DNA of 64,000 bases from Bog-473 sp963763575 (GTDB lineage: Bacteria; Actinomycetota; Acidimicrobiia; Acidimicrobiales; RAAP-2). The position numbers and the translations under genes are program-made. Below are positions 44,839 to 54,067 of this stretch, in pieces (the stretch's first letter is position 1; each line of letters begins with the position of its first letter). Under the pieces are notes generated by a model. That model saw only the letters and a program-made list of their open reading frames with translations. It did not search any database and was not told where the DNA came from. The DNA lies in contig CAVXPD010000021.1 of the NCBI GenBank assembly GCA_963763575.1, forward strand, positions 98,769-162,768. The letters run 5' to 3'.

Positions 44839-46981
44839 TGGGCTGGCTCGTGCCAGAGACGCCGCCGGCGTACGAAGCGACGCTTTGCAGGTCGTAGGTG
44901 CCATCCGCGACGCCGGCCGTGCTCCACTGGGCGAGCCAGCCGTAGAGCGTGGCGGTGCCCGTCGCGACGACGTCGTCCGTCAGGCCGTTGCCGCTGAGCT
45001 CGTACTGGACCCGCGTGACCCCGGGCGAGGCAGCGGCGTCGAGGTCCTGCAGGCCCGACACCGTGGTGCCGCCGGAGGGAAACACCACACTCGTGGCCGG
45101 CGCCGCATTGTCCACAGTCACGGTGACGGCCGAACTGGTGCCGGTGAGCCCATTCAGGGTGGCGACGCTCTGGAGGTCGTAGGTCCCGTTCGGCACGGTC
45201 GTCGTGTCGAACTTGGCGAGCCAGCCGTAAAGCGTGGCGGTGCCCGTCGCGACGACGTCGTCGGTCAGGCCGTTGCCGCTGAGCTCGTACTGGACCCGCG
45301 TGACCCCGGGCGAGGCGGCGGCGTCGAGGTCCTGCACGCCCGACGCGGTGGTGCCGGCCGAGGGAAACACCACGCTGGTCGCCGGCGGGAGCACGGTGAT
45401 CGTGGCGGGAATCGTGGCGGCCGAACCCAAGTGGTTCGTGAACACGGCCCGGACCTCCCAACCGTTTTCGAACGCGTTCAACTGAGTGGCCGTGAGGCTG
45501 GCTGTGGAGGGCCCACCAATGTCGAGCCAGGTGGAGCCACCGTTGACCGAGAGCTGCCACTGCACCGTCGGGGTCGTGATGTCGGCTGCGGCGGTGAAGG
45601 TCAGCGTTCCGCCGGTCGCCACCGACTGGCTCTGCGGATCGGTCGTGATTGTTGGCGCCTCGTCGGGCTGGAAGACGTCCTGGCCGAAGGGTGTCAGCCC
45701 GGCCGCGGCAGCGAAGCCGAGGTGTCCCTCGCCGTCCGCCCCACCACTGACCAGGCCCAGCAGGTCCTCGTAGCTGCGCAGCGCCGAGTAATGGTTGTAG
45801 TACCCGGTGGTGTCGACGGTCCCGGGCGCGATGTAGCGGTTGTTGAGCAGCAGCGCGCCCACCCTCCCACCTCCGGTGATGGAGGAGTCGTTCGGACCGG
45901 ACTGCTCACCGCAGCATGGGCTCGAGTCGGTCAACGCGCCCTCGTCCGACGTGATGACCACCAGCATCTGCCCGGATTGATAGGCGGGTGACGCCATGAT
46001 CAGCGGCATGTAGTGCTGGAGCCATAGGTCGGCGCCGGCCAGGCCTCCCGTCTTCCCACCCACGATGTTCGTGCCGGCGCAGGTGGCGTCGTGCCCATCG
46101 TCGCAGAGGTTCGGAGTGATGAAGCCGAACTTGGGTGTGGTGCTGACGCTCGACAGGTCGTTCGCCAGGTGCCCGGTGAAAGTGTCAGGAAGCGATACCC
46201 CGTTGACCGTGCTCGGCGTGCCCACGGCGACCGTTCCGAGCGGCACGACGTTGGCATCGCACTCGGCCGTGTTGTCGATGATGGAGTGAAAGTAGATGAA
46301 GGGGTTGTGTCGGTCGGTGTACTGGTCCCCTGCTTGGGCGATCTCGGTGTTGTCGGTGCCGTTGATGGCTGGGTGCGCGCAGTCGGTGCCACCAAGCTGA
46401 TCGGTCACCCCGCCGTCCCGGCTCGGGACGTTCCCCATGTCTTCCGCGTATTCGCGCCACGACGCCACGTTCGTGGTCGGATTGGGAGGTTGGACGGCGT
46501 CGAGCTGGTTGGCGATCGTCTGCACCTGCGCCGGGTAGACGCACCCCGTACCGTCGACCTGTCCCGGTTCGGTGGACGCGTTCAGGTCGTTGGTCCCCGG
46601 CGAGACGTTGGTGTACGAGCCGAAGCAGTCCGCGGCCGTTTGTGGCGTCGGAGCCTGGCCCGACACCTCGGCGATGTAGTTGTCCAGGCTGACATGACCG
46701 ATGGCGTAGTAGTTGTCCAGCAGCTCGCCTTGGGGCACGAGCGTGTCGTTGAGGTACGTCGCCGGCGAACCCGCTCCGAAGGTGGACGAGGCGTCCTCGT
46801 TTTCGAGCTCGATCACGAGAATGTTGTTGATCGAACCCGGTGCGAGGGCGGCACGGACGACCGCGGCTTGCGCGGTCGCCCCCGCGCTCACTAAGGGGGC
46901 GAGCATGACGGCGCCGAGTGCCACGCCGAGAGCGCCGACCGCGATCGCGCGCCTTCTCGCTCTTCCTCGTTGCCGCGTCAT
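44816..46981 (-). CDS. secreted phosphoesterase with tandem Ig-like repeats
   Basis: 721 residues from ATG 46981. Basic N-terminus then VGALGVALGAVMLAPLV and AQA, a Sec signal peptide. Residues 50-430 form the phosphoesterase (alkaline phosphatase-fold) domain: INNILVIELENEDASSTFG with the metal-binding Glu, GHVSLDNYIAEVSGQAP, PGQVDGTGCVYP and VVITSDEGALTDSSPCCG. An Ig-like domain (about 445-530) and two near-identical Ig-like units (about 530-625, 625-721) follow, each with VTRVQYELSGNGLTDD and ATLYGWLA. Such cell-surface enzymes act on phosphodiesters (phospholipase C-like); substrate unknown. Confidence 0.88.
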   Translation of the reverse strand: MTRQRGRARRRAIAVGALGVALGAVMLAPLVSAGATAQAAVVRAALAPGSINNILVIELENEDASSTFGAGSPATYLNDTLVPQGELLDNYYAIGHVSLDNYIAEVSGQAPTPQTAADCFGSYTNVSPGTNDLNASTEPGQVDGTGCVYPAQVQTIANQLDAVQPPNPTTNVASWREYAEDMGNVPSRDGGVTDQLGGTDCAHPAINGTDNTEIAQAGDQYTDRHNPFIYFHSIIDNTAECDANVVPLGTVAVGTPSTVNGVSLPDTFTGHLANDLSSVSTTPKFGFITPNLCDDGHDATCAGTNIVGGKTGGLAGADLWLQHYMPLIMASPAYQSGQMLVVITSDEGALTDSSPCCGEQSGPNDSSITGGGRVGALLLNNRYIAPGTVDTTGYYNHYSALRSYEDLLGLVSGGADGEGHLGFAAAAGLTPFGQDVFQPDEAPTITTDPQSQSVATGGTLTFTAAADITTPTVQWQLSVNGGSTWLDIGGPSTASLTATQLNAFENGWEVRAVFTNHLGSAATIPATITVLPPATSVVFPSAGTTASGVQDLDAAASPGVTRVQYELSGNGLTDDVVATGTATLYGWLAKFDTTTVPNGTYDLQSVATLNGLTGTSSAVTVTVDNAAPATSVVFPSGGTTVSGLQDLDAAASPGVTRVQYELSGNGLTDDVVATGTATLYGWLAQWSTAGVADGTYDLQSVASYAGGVSGTSQPITVTVSN
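44930..45387. repeat. 285-bp period direct repeat inside the phosphoesterase gene
   Basis: The segments beginning GGCGAGCCAGCCGTA at 44930 and 45215 are almost identical for roughly 170 bases and then diverge. They encode two Ig-like units of 95 residues. Near identity at DNA level implies recent duplication or gene conversion. Confidence 0.75.
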
Positions 46982-47138
46982 CGAGACCTCCGTTCACTTC
47001 GACGTCGCGCGAATCTCACGTCGGCGGGAGGCGTCTCAGCCCCCCCAGATGCACGACTCGCCCGTTGGTGCAAAGGAGAACATTCGACCTGGGCCACGAC
47101 AAGCACCTATTCAGGCATGACACCTATGCTCTCCGGGC

Positions 47139-48026
47139 ATGAACGTCCAGCAGCTGCGCTACCTGGTCGCGGTCAGCGACCTCGGCTCCGTGAGCGCCGC
47201 AGCGCGGTCGCTGCACGTGACACAGCCCGTCATTTCACGCTCTATCCGCTCGTTCGAGGTCGAGCACCAGGTCACGGTCTTTCGGCTCTCCGGCCGGCGG
47301 CTCGTCCCCACGAAGGCCGGCCGCAGCATCATCGATGCCGCACGACGCGCCCTGGCCGCCGTCGACGAGGTCGGGCACGAGGCGCGGGCCGCCGGTGGCC
47401 TCGCCGAGCTGGTCATCGCAACGACACCGACGAACGGGCTGCTCCTCTCTTCAGCCTTGAGCGAGCTCGGCCGCGAGGAGCCAAACCTCCAGATCAAGGT
47501 GCAGCGCTCCGGCGACTCCGAAGAGGTGATGCGGATGGTCCGAGAGCAGCAGGCCGAGATCGGATTTCGCGAGCTGATCGCCGGGGGCGGGGAGGTCGAG
47601 TTGGTCTCGACACCAGTCGCCGAGATGGAGGTCGTGCTCGTCTCCCCGAGGGACTCCGAGCTGCCGGTCGCGGTCTCGTGGGACGACGTGGTGCGGCAAC
47701 GGCTGATCTTGCCCCCATCCGGATCCGGACGACGGCAGCTGATCGACGACCAGATCGCGCGCTCGACGGGAGACGGGCCCCAGGTGTCGCTGGTCACGGA
47801 GGACCGGGGATCTTGGGTCGCGGCCGCGCAGGCCGGAATGGGCTCGTTCCTCTCGTATCGGTGTCTGGTGGCCGGACTGGATGGTCTCGAGATCAGGCCG
47901 TTCGATCCTCCCCAGGCGGTCGCTGTGGGATTCGTTCACCGCTCCGGCCCGGTGTCGAAACCAGCGAGGCGGCTCATGGAGCTCGCGCCGAAGTCGAAGG
48001 GGCTGGTGTCCAGCGCGCTGGCGTAG
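47139..48026 (+). CDS. LysR-family transcriptional regulator
   Basis: 295 residues from ATG 47139. N-terminal winged helix-turn-helix: MNVQQLRYLVAVSDLGSVSA, then ARSLHVTQPVISRSIRSFE; C-terminal substrate-binding domain with ATTPTNGLLLSSALSEL and LTRED-type strands. Regulators of this class activate neighbouring catabolic operons with a bound inducer; the divergent or nearby targets are the acyl-CoA dehydrogenase at 48070 (convergent) and the phosphoesterase (divergent, from 46981). The divergent gene is the more usual target. Confidence 0.9.
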   Translation: MNVQQLRYLVAVSDLGSVSAAARSLHVTQPVISRSIRSFEVEHQVTVFRLSGRRLVPTKAGRSIIDAARRALAAVDEVGHEARAAGGLAELVIATTPTNGLLLSSALSELGREEPNLQIKVQRSGDSEEVMRMVREQQAEIGFRELIAGGGEVELVSTPVAEMEVVLVSPRDSELPVAVSWDDVVRQRLILPPSGSGRRQLIDDQIARSTGDGPQVSLVTEDRGSWVAAAQAGMGSFLSYRCLVAGLDGLEIRPFDPPQAVAVGFVHRSGPVSKPARRLMELAPKSKGLVSSALA

Positions 48027-48069
48027 GGGTGCCCTCCGCGCGGCGTATCCCTGACCGCGCCCGAGGCGC

Positions 48070-49212
48070 TCAGCGCGGCAGGCCCAGGATCCTCCCGGCG
48101 ATGATGTCGCGCTGCACCTGCGAGGTCCCGCCGGCGATGCTGGCGGCCTTGCTCCACAACCACTGGCGCGCCCACGGGCCCGCCTCGGCCGAGGTGGGGT
48201 CACGACCCGTGACGAGTAGACCTGCGTCCGCCATGCCCTGCGTCATGGTCGTCCACTGCAGCTTGACCCAGCTCGACTCCGGCCCGGGCTCGTCGCCGCG
48301 GCCCAATCTCGTCAGGGTGCGCAGGTTGTGCAGACGGAGCACCCCGAGCTCCACGTAGGCGGAGGCCAGGGCGTCCGAGACCAGTGGGTCCTCGAGCGCG
48401 CCGCTGGCCAGCGCCTCGTCGTAGAGCCGGGCGAGATACGTCTCGTGGACGACCTGCTCCTTGAACGGGAAATTCGTCCCGCGTTCGTGCGCCAGCGTCG
48501 ACCCGGCGACGGCCCAACCATGGCCCTCGGTCCCGACCACGTTCTCGGCAGGTACGAAGGCATCGGTGAGGAAGACCTCGTTGAACTCGGTGTCCCCCGT
48601 CATCTGCACGAGAGGGCGGACGTCGACGCCGGGATCGGACATGTCGACGATCAGGGCCGTGATGCCCTGCTGAGGGCGCGCCGCATCGGGCTCCGTCCGC
48701 GCCAGGCACAGGCCCCACGTCGCGAACTGCGCGTAGGAAGTCCATACCTTCCGTCCGGTCACGACGTAGCCGCCTTCGACAGCCGTCGCCCGGGTTGAGA
48801 GCGACGCAAGGTCGCTCCCGGCGTCCGGTTCGCTGAAGAGCTGGCACCAGATCTCCTCGGCCGAGAGGATCCGTGGCAGGAAGCGCAACCGCTGGTCCTC
48901 GGTGCCGTGGGCCAGCAGCGTCGGCCCGACCAGGTTGATGCCCACCCGGTTCACGGGTTGAGGCGCCTGTGAGCGCGCGTATTCGCTCTGGTACAGCGCG
49001 ACCTGCACCGGCGTCGCGCTACGCCCGCCGTAGGCGGCCGGCCAGTGGACGCCCACCCAACGGTCCGCCGCGAGGGTGGCCTGCCACTCCCGGCCCCAGG
49101 CCACTTCGTCGGCCAGGTCGACGAAGGCCGGCGGGCGATGGTCGTGGCCCGCCAGCCAGTCGCGGAACGACAGGGCGAACTCCTCGTCCTCGGGCCTCAG
49201 CGACAGGTCCAT
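48070..49212 (-). CDS. acyl-CoA dehydrogenase
   Basis: 380 residues from ATG 49212. Full acyl-CoA dehydrogenase: N-terminal helix bundle, WCQLFSEPDAGSDLASLSTRA (FAD/substrate), KVWTSYAQFATWGLCLART, FNEVFLTDAFVPAENVVG and C-terminal SIAGGTSQVQRDIIAGRILGLPR, which is the FAD-anchoring motif. Similar in layout to mycobacterial FadE29-type enzymes. Cytosolic alpha,beta-dehydrogenation of acyl-CoA. It is divergent from the acyl-CoA synthetase at 49278. Confidence 0.92.
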   Translation of the reverse strand: MDLSLRPEDEEFALSFRDWLAGHDHRPPAFVDLADEVAWGREWQATLAADRWVGVHWPAAYGGRSATPVQVALYQSEYARSQAPQPVNRVGINLVGPTLLAHGTEDQRLRFLPRILSAEEIWCQLFSEPDAGSDLASLSTRATAVEGGYVVTGRKVWTSYAQFATWGLCLARTEPDAARPQQGITALIVDMSDPGVDVRPLVQMTGDTEFNEVFLTDAFVPAENVVGTEGHGWAVAGSTLAHERGTNFPFKEQVVHETYLARLYDEALASGALEDPLVSDALASAYVELGVLRLHNLRTLTRLGRGDEPGPESSWVKLQWTTMTQGMADAGLLVTGRDPTSAEAGPWARQWLWSKAASIAGGTSQVQRDIIAGRILGLPR

Positions 49213-49277
49213 CCCGGCCTCGTTGTCGAGCCTGACATCGGCGTCACGCTAGTGGGGCCCGGGTATCGTGCCCTGCC

Positions 49278-50807
49278 GTGACCGCCCGCCTGCGACCGAC
49301 CTGGACGCCGTCCCAGGCCCGCGCCTACCGGCGGCCGGGAGGGCCCTGGGACGTGCCGACGCTGGACGCCCTGATCTCCGCCCATGGGGGCGAGATCCTC
49401 GACGGCGACACCAGGCTCTCCGCGGCGCAGGTCGACGCGCTCGTCGCCACCGTGGCGGGCGGCCTCAAGGCGCGGGGCGTGGCGAGAGGTGCGGCCGTCG
49501 CCTGGCAGGTGCCCAACAGCCTGGCGGCCGCAGTCTTGACCCGCGCCTGCTGGCGTATCGGCGCCGTGGCCGCACCGATCCTCCACTCATTCGGCGCGGC
49601 CGAGGTGGACAGCGTGCTCGCCCAAATCGATCCGGCGCTCGTGGTCGAACCGCGGACCGACGAGATCTCCGACGCCGTCGCCCTCGCCGACGCCTTCGGG
49701 GGGTCACCCGTCGCCGCCGGCAGCTGCCCGAGTTCGCCCTCGGACGTGGCGCTCGTCCTCTTTACCTCTGGATCCACGGGACGACCCAAGGCCGTATTGC
49801 ACACGCACCGGGGCCTCAGCTGGAAGGCGGTACTCATGGCCCGGGTCCACGGCCTCGGGTCGAGCGACGCCGTCTTGATGCCGGCCCCGATGGCCCACAT
49901 CTCGGGCATGCTCAACGGGGTCCTGGTGCCCGGCGCCGCCGGCCTGCGGTCCGTCCTGGTCCGGCGCTTCGATCCCGAAGCGGCTCTGGCCCTCGTGGCG
50001 CGCGAACACATCTCCTTCCTCGCCGGCCCGCCCACCTTCTTCATCGCGATGGCCTCCGCGCTGACCGGCTCGAAGGGCGGCGGTACCCAGGGGATCGACG
50101 TGTCGTCGGTCCGCCTCATCTCGAGCGGGGGGGCGTCGGTCACGCCGGCCTTCATCGAGGACACCTCTCGGATCTTCGATTGCCGAGTGAAGCGAACCTA
50201 CGGCTCGACCGAAGCCCCGACGGTCACGACGAGCACGAACGACGACCCCTTCGAGCGGGCCCGGGACACCGATGGTCGCGCTGTCGGGTACGTCGAGCTG
50301 CGCGTGTCCGACCCGGGGACCGGCACCCGCGTGGCGCCGGGATCGCCGGGCGAGCTGTGGGTGCGCGGGCCAGAGATGTTCGCCGGTTACGCCGACACCG
50401 AGCAGACGGCGTCGGTCATCGCCCATGGTGGGTGGTTCCGCACAGGCGATCTGGCGACGATCGACGACGAGGGCTGGCTGCGAATCGTGGGACGCCTGAA
50501 GGACGTGATCATCCGCGGGGGCGAGAACATCTCGGCCTCGGAAGTAGAGGCCGCCCTGGAGGCCCACCCGGAAATCCGCCACGCCGTCGCCGTGGGCTAT
50601 CCCGATCCCCTCATGGGCGAACGGGTGGCCGCGTTCGTGGAGTCCACCGCGCCCTTCGACCTCGAGGAATGTCGCCAATGGTTCGCCTCCCGAGGGATCG
50701 CGAAATTCAAGACGCCCGAGAAGGTGGTGCGACTCGACGAGCTCCCTCTGCTCGGCTCTGGGAAGGCCGACCGCTCCGCCCTCCAGCGTCTGGCCGCCAC
50801 GGCGTGA
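49278..50807 (+). CDS. acyl-CoA synthetase (AMP-binding)
   Basis: 509 residues from GTG 49278. Adenylate-forming enzyme: P-loop LFTSGSTGRPKAVLHTHRG, KRTYGSTEAPTVTT, GWFRTGDLATIDDEGWLRIVGR and the C-terminal lysine segment RGIAKFKTPEKVVRLDELPL, all as in FadD-type ligases. Activates a carboxylic acid with CoA and ATP, cytosolic. 65 bases separate it from the divergent acyl-CoA dehydrogenase, suggesting a shared regulatory region. Confidence 0.93.
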   Translation: MTARLRPTWTPSQARAYRRPGGPWDVPTLDALISAHGGEILDGDTRLSAAQVDALVATVAGGLKARGVARGAAVAWQVPNSLAAAVLTRACWRIGAVAAPILHSFGAAEVDSVLAQIDPALVVEPRTDEISDAVALADAFGGSPVAAGSCPSSPSDVALVLFTSGSTGRPKAVLHTHRGLSWKAVLMARVHGLGSSDAVLMPAPMAHISGMLNGVLVPGAAGLRSVLVRRFDPEAALALVAREHISFLAGPPTFFIAMASALTGSKGGGTQGIDVSSVRLISSGGASVTPAFIEDTSRIFDCRVKRTYGSTEAPTVTTSTNDDPFERARDTDGRAVGYVELRVSDPGTGTRVAPGSPGELWVRGPEMFAGYADTEQTASVIAHGGWFRTGDLATIDDEGWLRIVGRLKDVIIRGGENISASEVEAALEAHPEIRHAVAVGYPDPLMGERVAAFVESTAPFDLEECRQWFASRGIAKFKTPEKVVRLDELPLLGSGKADRSALQRLAATA

Positions 50808-50911
50808 GCGCAGACGAGCGGGCGGTCCAGAACCTCCACGCACGCTCCCTCGACACTCCACCGGCACCGGACACGGGATCGGCCCGTGGCCTGGGAACTA
50901 GCGTCTGAAAT

Positions 50912-51568
50912 ATGTCCCGGCGCACCTTGATCCCACTGAGCCTGCTCGCCATCCTGGTCGTGCTGGCCGCCGTGTTCGCGGTGATCGGAGCGTCGTCATC
51001 GCCGAGTGCGGAGACGGTGACGGTGCAAAATGCGTCGACCCGGACGTTTGGAACCCCCACCGGTTCAGTCTCGTTCCTCGCTGGCTTGACCGACACCGCG
51101 TCCGGCCCCAGTGTCCCGCGGGGCGCGTCGCAACAACGCATCATCCAATACGCCGCGCCGATGAACCGGATCGCCGTGTACCAGGTGACGAGCTCCGGAT
51201 CCACCCAACCCCTCGGCGTGGTCCACGGAACGAGCGTTTCCTGCGCGCTGAGCTCGTTTTCCACCATCGTCGGCGGGTCGACCGCGTGGGCGGCGGCCGG
51301 TGGTGGCAACTACACCCGTAGCGAGAGCCTGGCCGACTTCTCGGCTCGCGTGCCCGACACATCGAGCCGGACGTGTGAGTCCCAGCAGAGCCGCACCCAG
51401 GGACAGGTCACCGAGCGCGCGCTCGTCAAGTCGGACTATCTCGTTGCACTGCGCGTCACCATCGTGGTGCGCGTGCAGTCCCAGGGACGTTCGGCCGGGC
51501 CCATCGTGCAGGGACAGCAGCTGGTGATGATCCAGATCGGCAAGACGCCCGTCCGGACCCTGTCGTAG
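50912..51568 (+). CDS. exported or membrane-anchored hypothetical protein
   Basis: 218 residues from ATG 50912. MSRRTLIPLSLLAILVVLAA then VFAVIGASSSPSAE is a signal anchor or signal peptide. The rest is Ser/Thr/Gly-rich with no recognised domain; two cysteines (SVSCALSS and SRTCESQQ) may form a disulphide. No catalytic motif. It sits between the acyl-CoA synthetase and acyl-CoA dehydrogenase genes; function unknown. Confidence 0.7.
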   Translation: MSRRTLIPLSLLAILVVLAAVFAVIGASSSPSAETVTVQNASTRTFGTPTGSVSFLAGLTDTASGPSVPRGASQQRIIQYAAPMNRIAVYQVTSSGSTQPLGVVHGTSVSCALSSFSTIVGGSTAWAAAGGGNYTRSESLADFSARVPDTSSRTCESQQSRTQGQVTERALVKSDYLVALRVTIVVRVQSQGRSAGPIVQGQQLVMIQIGKTPVRTLS

Positions 51569-51584
51569 CGGCGGCAGCCGCCGC

Positions 51585-52763
51585 TCAAGAGAGCGACTGG
51601 CCCGACTCGATTCGCTCCCGCAGGATGCCGGCGATGCGATCCCGGTGGAGCGAAGCGTCGCCGAAGCTCACCTGATCGAGCTGCGCCCGCTTCACGTAGA
51701 GGTGCATGTCGTGCTCCCACGTGAAGCCGATGCCTCCGTGCACCTGGAGGCCGACTCCCATCACCCGACGTGACGCGTCCGAACACCACGCTTTGGCCAT
51801 GCTGGCGGACAACGAGCGTTCCCGATCGCCAGCGGCCGCGCACCACGCGGCGTAGTAGACCGTCGAGCGCATCCCCTCGACGTCCACCAGCGCGTCGGCC
51901 AGCATGTGCTTGACCGCTTGGAACGAACCAATGGGCTTCGCGAACTGGACCCTGTCCTTGGCGTAGTCGACCGACATCGACAACACACGATCGGCGGCGC
52001 CCAGCATCTCCGCGGATGCGAGGGTGGCGGCGCGGTCGAGCACCAGTGAGGCGGCGTCGGCGTCCCCGATGCGGAGGGCGGGCGTCCGATCGAAGGACAA
52101 GACGCCCAGTTCGCGAGTCCGATCCATCGCCGGGAGGGGGGCAGGACGACCAACGGCGCCGAGATCGACCGCGTACACGCCGGATCGCGTGGCGACCACG
52201 GCCACGTCCGCCGAGGGCGCATAGAGCGTAGGCGGCGATTCCCCGCTCAGGCGGGCCTCGCCGTCTGATCCGGGGGCAGTGGCGGTCACCCGTCCGTCGG
52301 GCCCCATGACGACACAACCCACCGCAGTCCCTTGACTGAGGGCTTCGCGCCACTCCTTGGCGCCGGCGATCGCCCGAGCATCGGGCCCGCACAGCGCGCC
52401 GAGCGCGACCACCGAGGGCAGGAACGGCGCCGCCACGAGTCGCCGTCCCAATTCTTCGCAGAGCACCGCCACCTCGACCATGCCCAGTCCCAGGCCACCT
52501 TCGTCCTCCGGGATCTCAATCGCCAACCAGCCCTGTTCCGTCATGGCCGACCACACCGACGTGTCGTAGCCATGCGGCGCGTCCGCGGCGGGTGTGCCGT
52601 CTGGTACGGCCGGCGCCGTTGCTTCGCCGGCACCCGGGAGCGTGCCGACGATCGCGCCCGTTCCCACCCGCGCTCGAAGCGCGTCGTGCCCCGCTCGGCC
52701 GTCGAGCAAGGTGACAGCGGCCTCGCGCAGGGCCTGTTGATCGCCGGAGAGGTCGAAGTCCAC
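51585..52763 (-). CDS. acyl-CoA dehydrogenase, small-type subunit (FadE28-like)
   Basis: 392 residues from GTG 52763; a longer in-frame start at 52895 adds a leader unlike the family. The pattern is an atypical, low-complexity acyl-CoA dehydrogenase: GWLAIEIPEDEGGLGLGMVEVAVLCEELGRRLVAAPFLPS, AASLVLDRAATLASAEMLGAAD, FAKPIGSFQAVKHMLADALV and FTWEHDMHLYVKRAQLD. It lacks the SEPDAGSD substrate motif seen in the others. Such proteins are the second subunit of the alpha2beta2 FadE complexes in actinobacteria, where the substrate-pocket Glu may come from the partner. 70 bases from the divergent gene at 52834. Confidence 0.85.
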   Translation of the reverse strand: MDFDLSGDQQALREAAVTLLDGRAGHDALRARVGTGAIVGTLPGAGEATAPAVPDGTPAADAPHGYDTSVWSAMTEQGWLAIEIPEDEGGLGLGMVEVAVLCEELGRRLVAAPFLPSVVALGALCGPDARAIAGAKEWREALSQGTAVGCVVMGPDGRVTATAPGSDGEARLSGESPPTLYAPSADVAVVATRSGVYAVDLGAVGRPAPLPAMDRTRELGVLSFDRTPALRIGDADAASLVLDRAATLASAEMLGAADRVLSMSVDYAKDRVQFAKPIGSFQAVKHMLADALVDVEGMRSTVYYAAWCAAAGDRERSLSASMAKAWCSDASRRVMGVGLQVHGGIGFTWEHDMHLYVKRAQLDQVSFGDASLHRDRIAGILRERIESGQSLS

Positions 52764-52833
52764 GGCGGCGCAGTCTACGATGCTCCCTGACGCGGGTGTC
52801 ACGTACCGCGGCCCCTGTGCCATGCTGCGACCG

Positions 52834-54012
52834 ATGGATCTGCGCACCACGGCCGAGCAGGAGAAACTGCGCGACGAGTTCAGGGCGTGGCTCATGGAGC
52901 ACCTGCCTTGGCCCTACGGCGTCGGGCTTCCTCCCCGATTCGACGACCTCGCCGAGACCGTTGCGTTCGGCCGCCGCTGGCAAGCCGACCTGGCCGCGGC
53001 GCGCTGGGTGGGGATCACCTGGCCCGAGAAGTACGGCGGGCGCGGCCTCGGGGCCCTGGAGAACTATGTCGTCATCGAGGAGCTGGCCCGCGCCCGGGCG
53101 CCCGAGCTGGTTGGCCGCATCGGCATCAACTTGGTCGGGCCGACGCTCATGGCCCATGGCACGGCCGAGCAGCAGGCGCGCTATCTCCCTCGGATCCTGT
53201 CGGCGCAAGAGATGTGGTGCCAGCTGTTCAGCGAGCCCGACGCCGGCAGCGACCTGGCGTCGCTCACCACCCGCGCCGTCCCGGTCGACGGCGGGTACCG
53301 GGTGACGGGCCGGAAAGTGTGGACGTCCTACGCCCAGTTCGCCGACTGGGGGCTCTGCCTGACCCGGTCCGACCCCGACGCGCCGAAACGTCAGCTGGGG
53401 ATCACCGCCTTGATCGTGGACATGCATTCCGACGGCGTCACCGTGCACCCGCTCGTGCAGTCGACCGGAGAGGCCGAGTTCAACGAGGTCGAGCTGGACG
53501 ACGTCTTCGTCCCGGTGGAAGGCCGCGTGGGCAACGAGGGCGAGGGCTGGACGGTTGCCGGCTCGACCCTGGCGCATGAGCGCGGGATCAACCCTCGCCA
53601 GCTCGTCATCCACTCCCAGCTCATCGAAGAGCTCCTCCGGCTGGCGGAGGCCAACGGCAGCTTCGAGAACTGGCGCCTCCGCCAGGAGCTCGCCCAGGCG
53701 GCCACCGAAGTCCGCCTGTTCCAGTTGCACAACTGGCGCTCTCTGACCCGCCTGTCGAAGGGCGAGGCACCCGGCCCCGAGGGCAGCGCACTCAAGCTCT
53801 ACTGGAGCGAGATGTCCAAGCGGCTCCATCGAACGGCCCTCGAGGTGCTCGGCGAGGCGTCGCCGCTCTGGGAGGGTGCGCCGGGCAACCCGGCCGACGG
53901 GGCGTGGCAGAGGTCGTGGCTGTACTACCAGGCCTCGTCCATCTTCGCCGGCACCAACGAGATCCAGCGGACTCTCGTCGGCGAGCGCGTCCTCGGACTG
54001 CCCCGCGGCTGA
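52834..54012 (+). CDS. acyl-CoA dehydrogenase, catalytic-type subunit
   Basis: 392 residues; ATG 52834 (ATG 52822 also in frame). Carries all canonical motifs: GVGLPPRFDDLAETVAFGRRWQ, MWCQLFSEPDAGSDLASLTTRA, KVWTSYAQFADWGLCLTRSDPD, FNEVELDDVFVP and C-terminal SIFAGTNEIQRTLVGERVLG. It probably pairs with the divergently transcribed FadE28-like protein to make a heterotetramer (inference). Followed directly by an enoyl-CoA hydratase and a CoA transferase. Confidence 0.92.
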   Translation: MDLRTTAEQEKLRDEFRAWLMEHLPWPYGVGLPPRFDDLAETVAFGRRWQADLAAARWVGITWPEKYGGRGLGALENYVVIEELARARAPELVGRIGINLVGPTLMAHGTAEQQARYLPRILSAQEMWCQLFSEPDAGSDLASLTTRAVPVDGGYRVTGRKVWTSYAQFADWGLCLTRSDPDAPKRQLGITALIVDMHSDGVTVHPLVQSTGEAEFNEVELDDVFVPVEGRVGNEGEGWTVAGSTLAHERGINPRQLVIHSQLIEELLRLAEANGSFENWRLRQELAQAATEVRLFQLHNWRSLTRLSKGEAPGPEGSALKLYWSEMSKRLHRTALEVLGEASPLWEGAPGNPADGAWQRSWLYYQASSIFAGTNEIQRTLVGERVLGLPRG

Positions 54013-54067
54013 GCGGCCGAGGTCGGTCGGGCGACGCGTCAGGATGGTGGAAGGAAAGATGGGTGAC

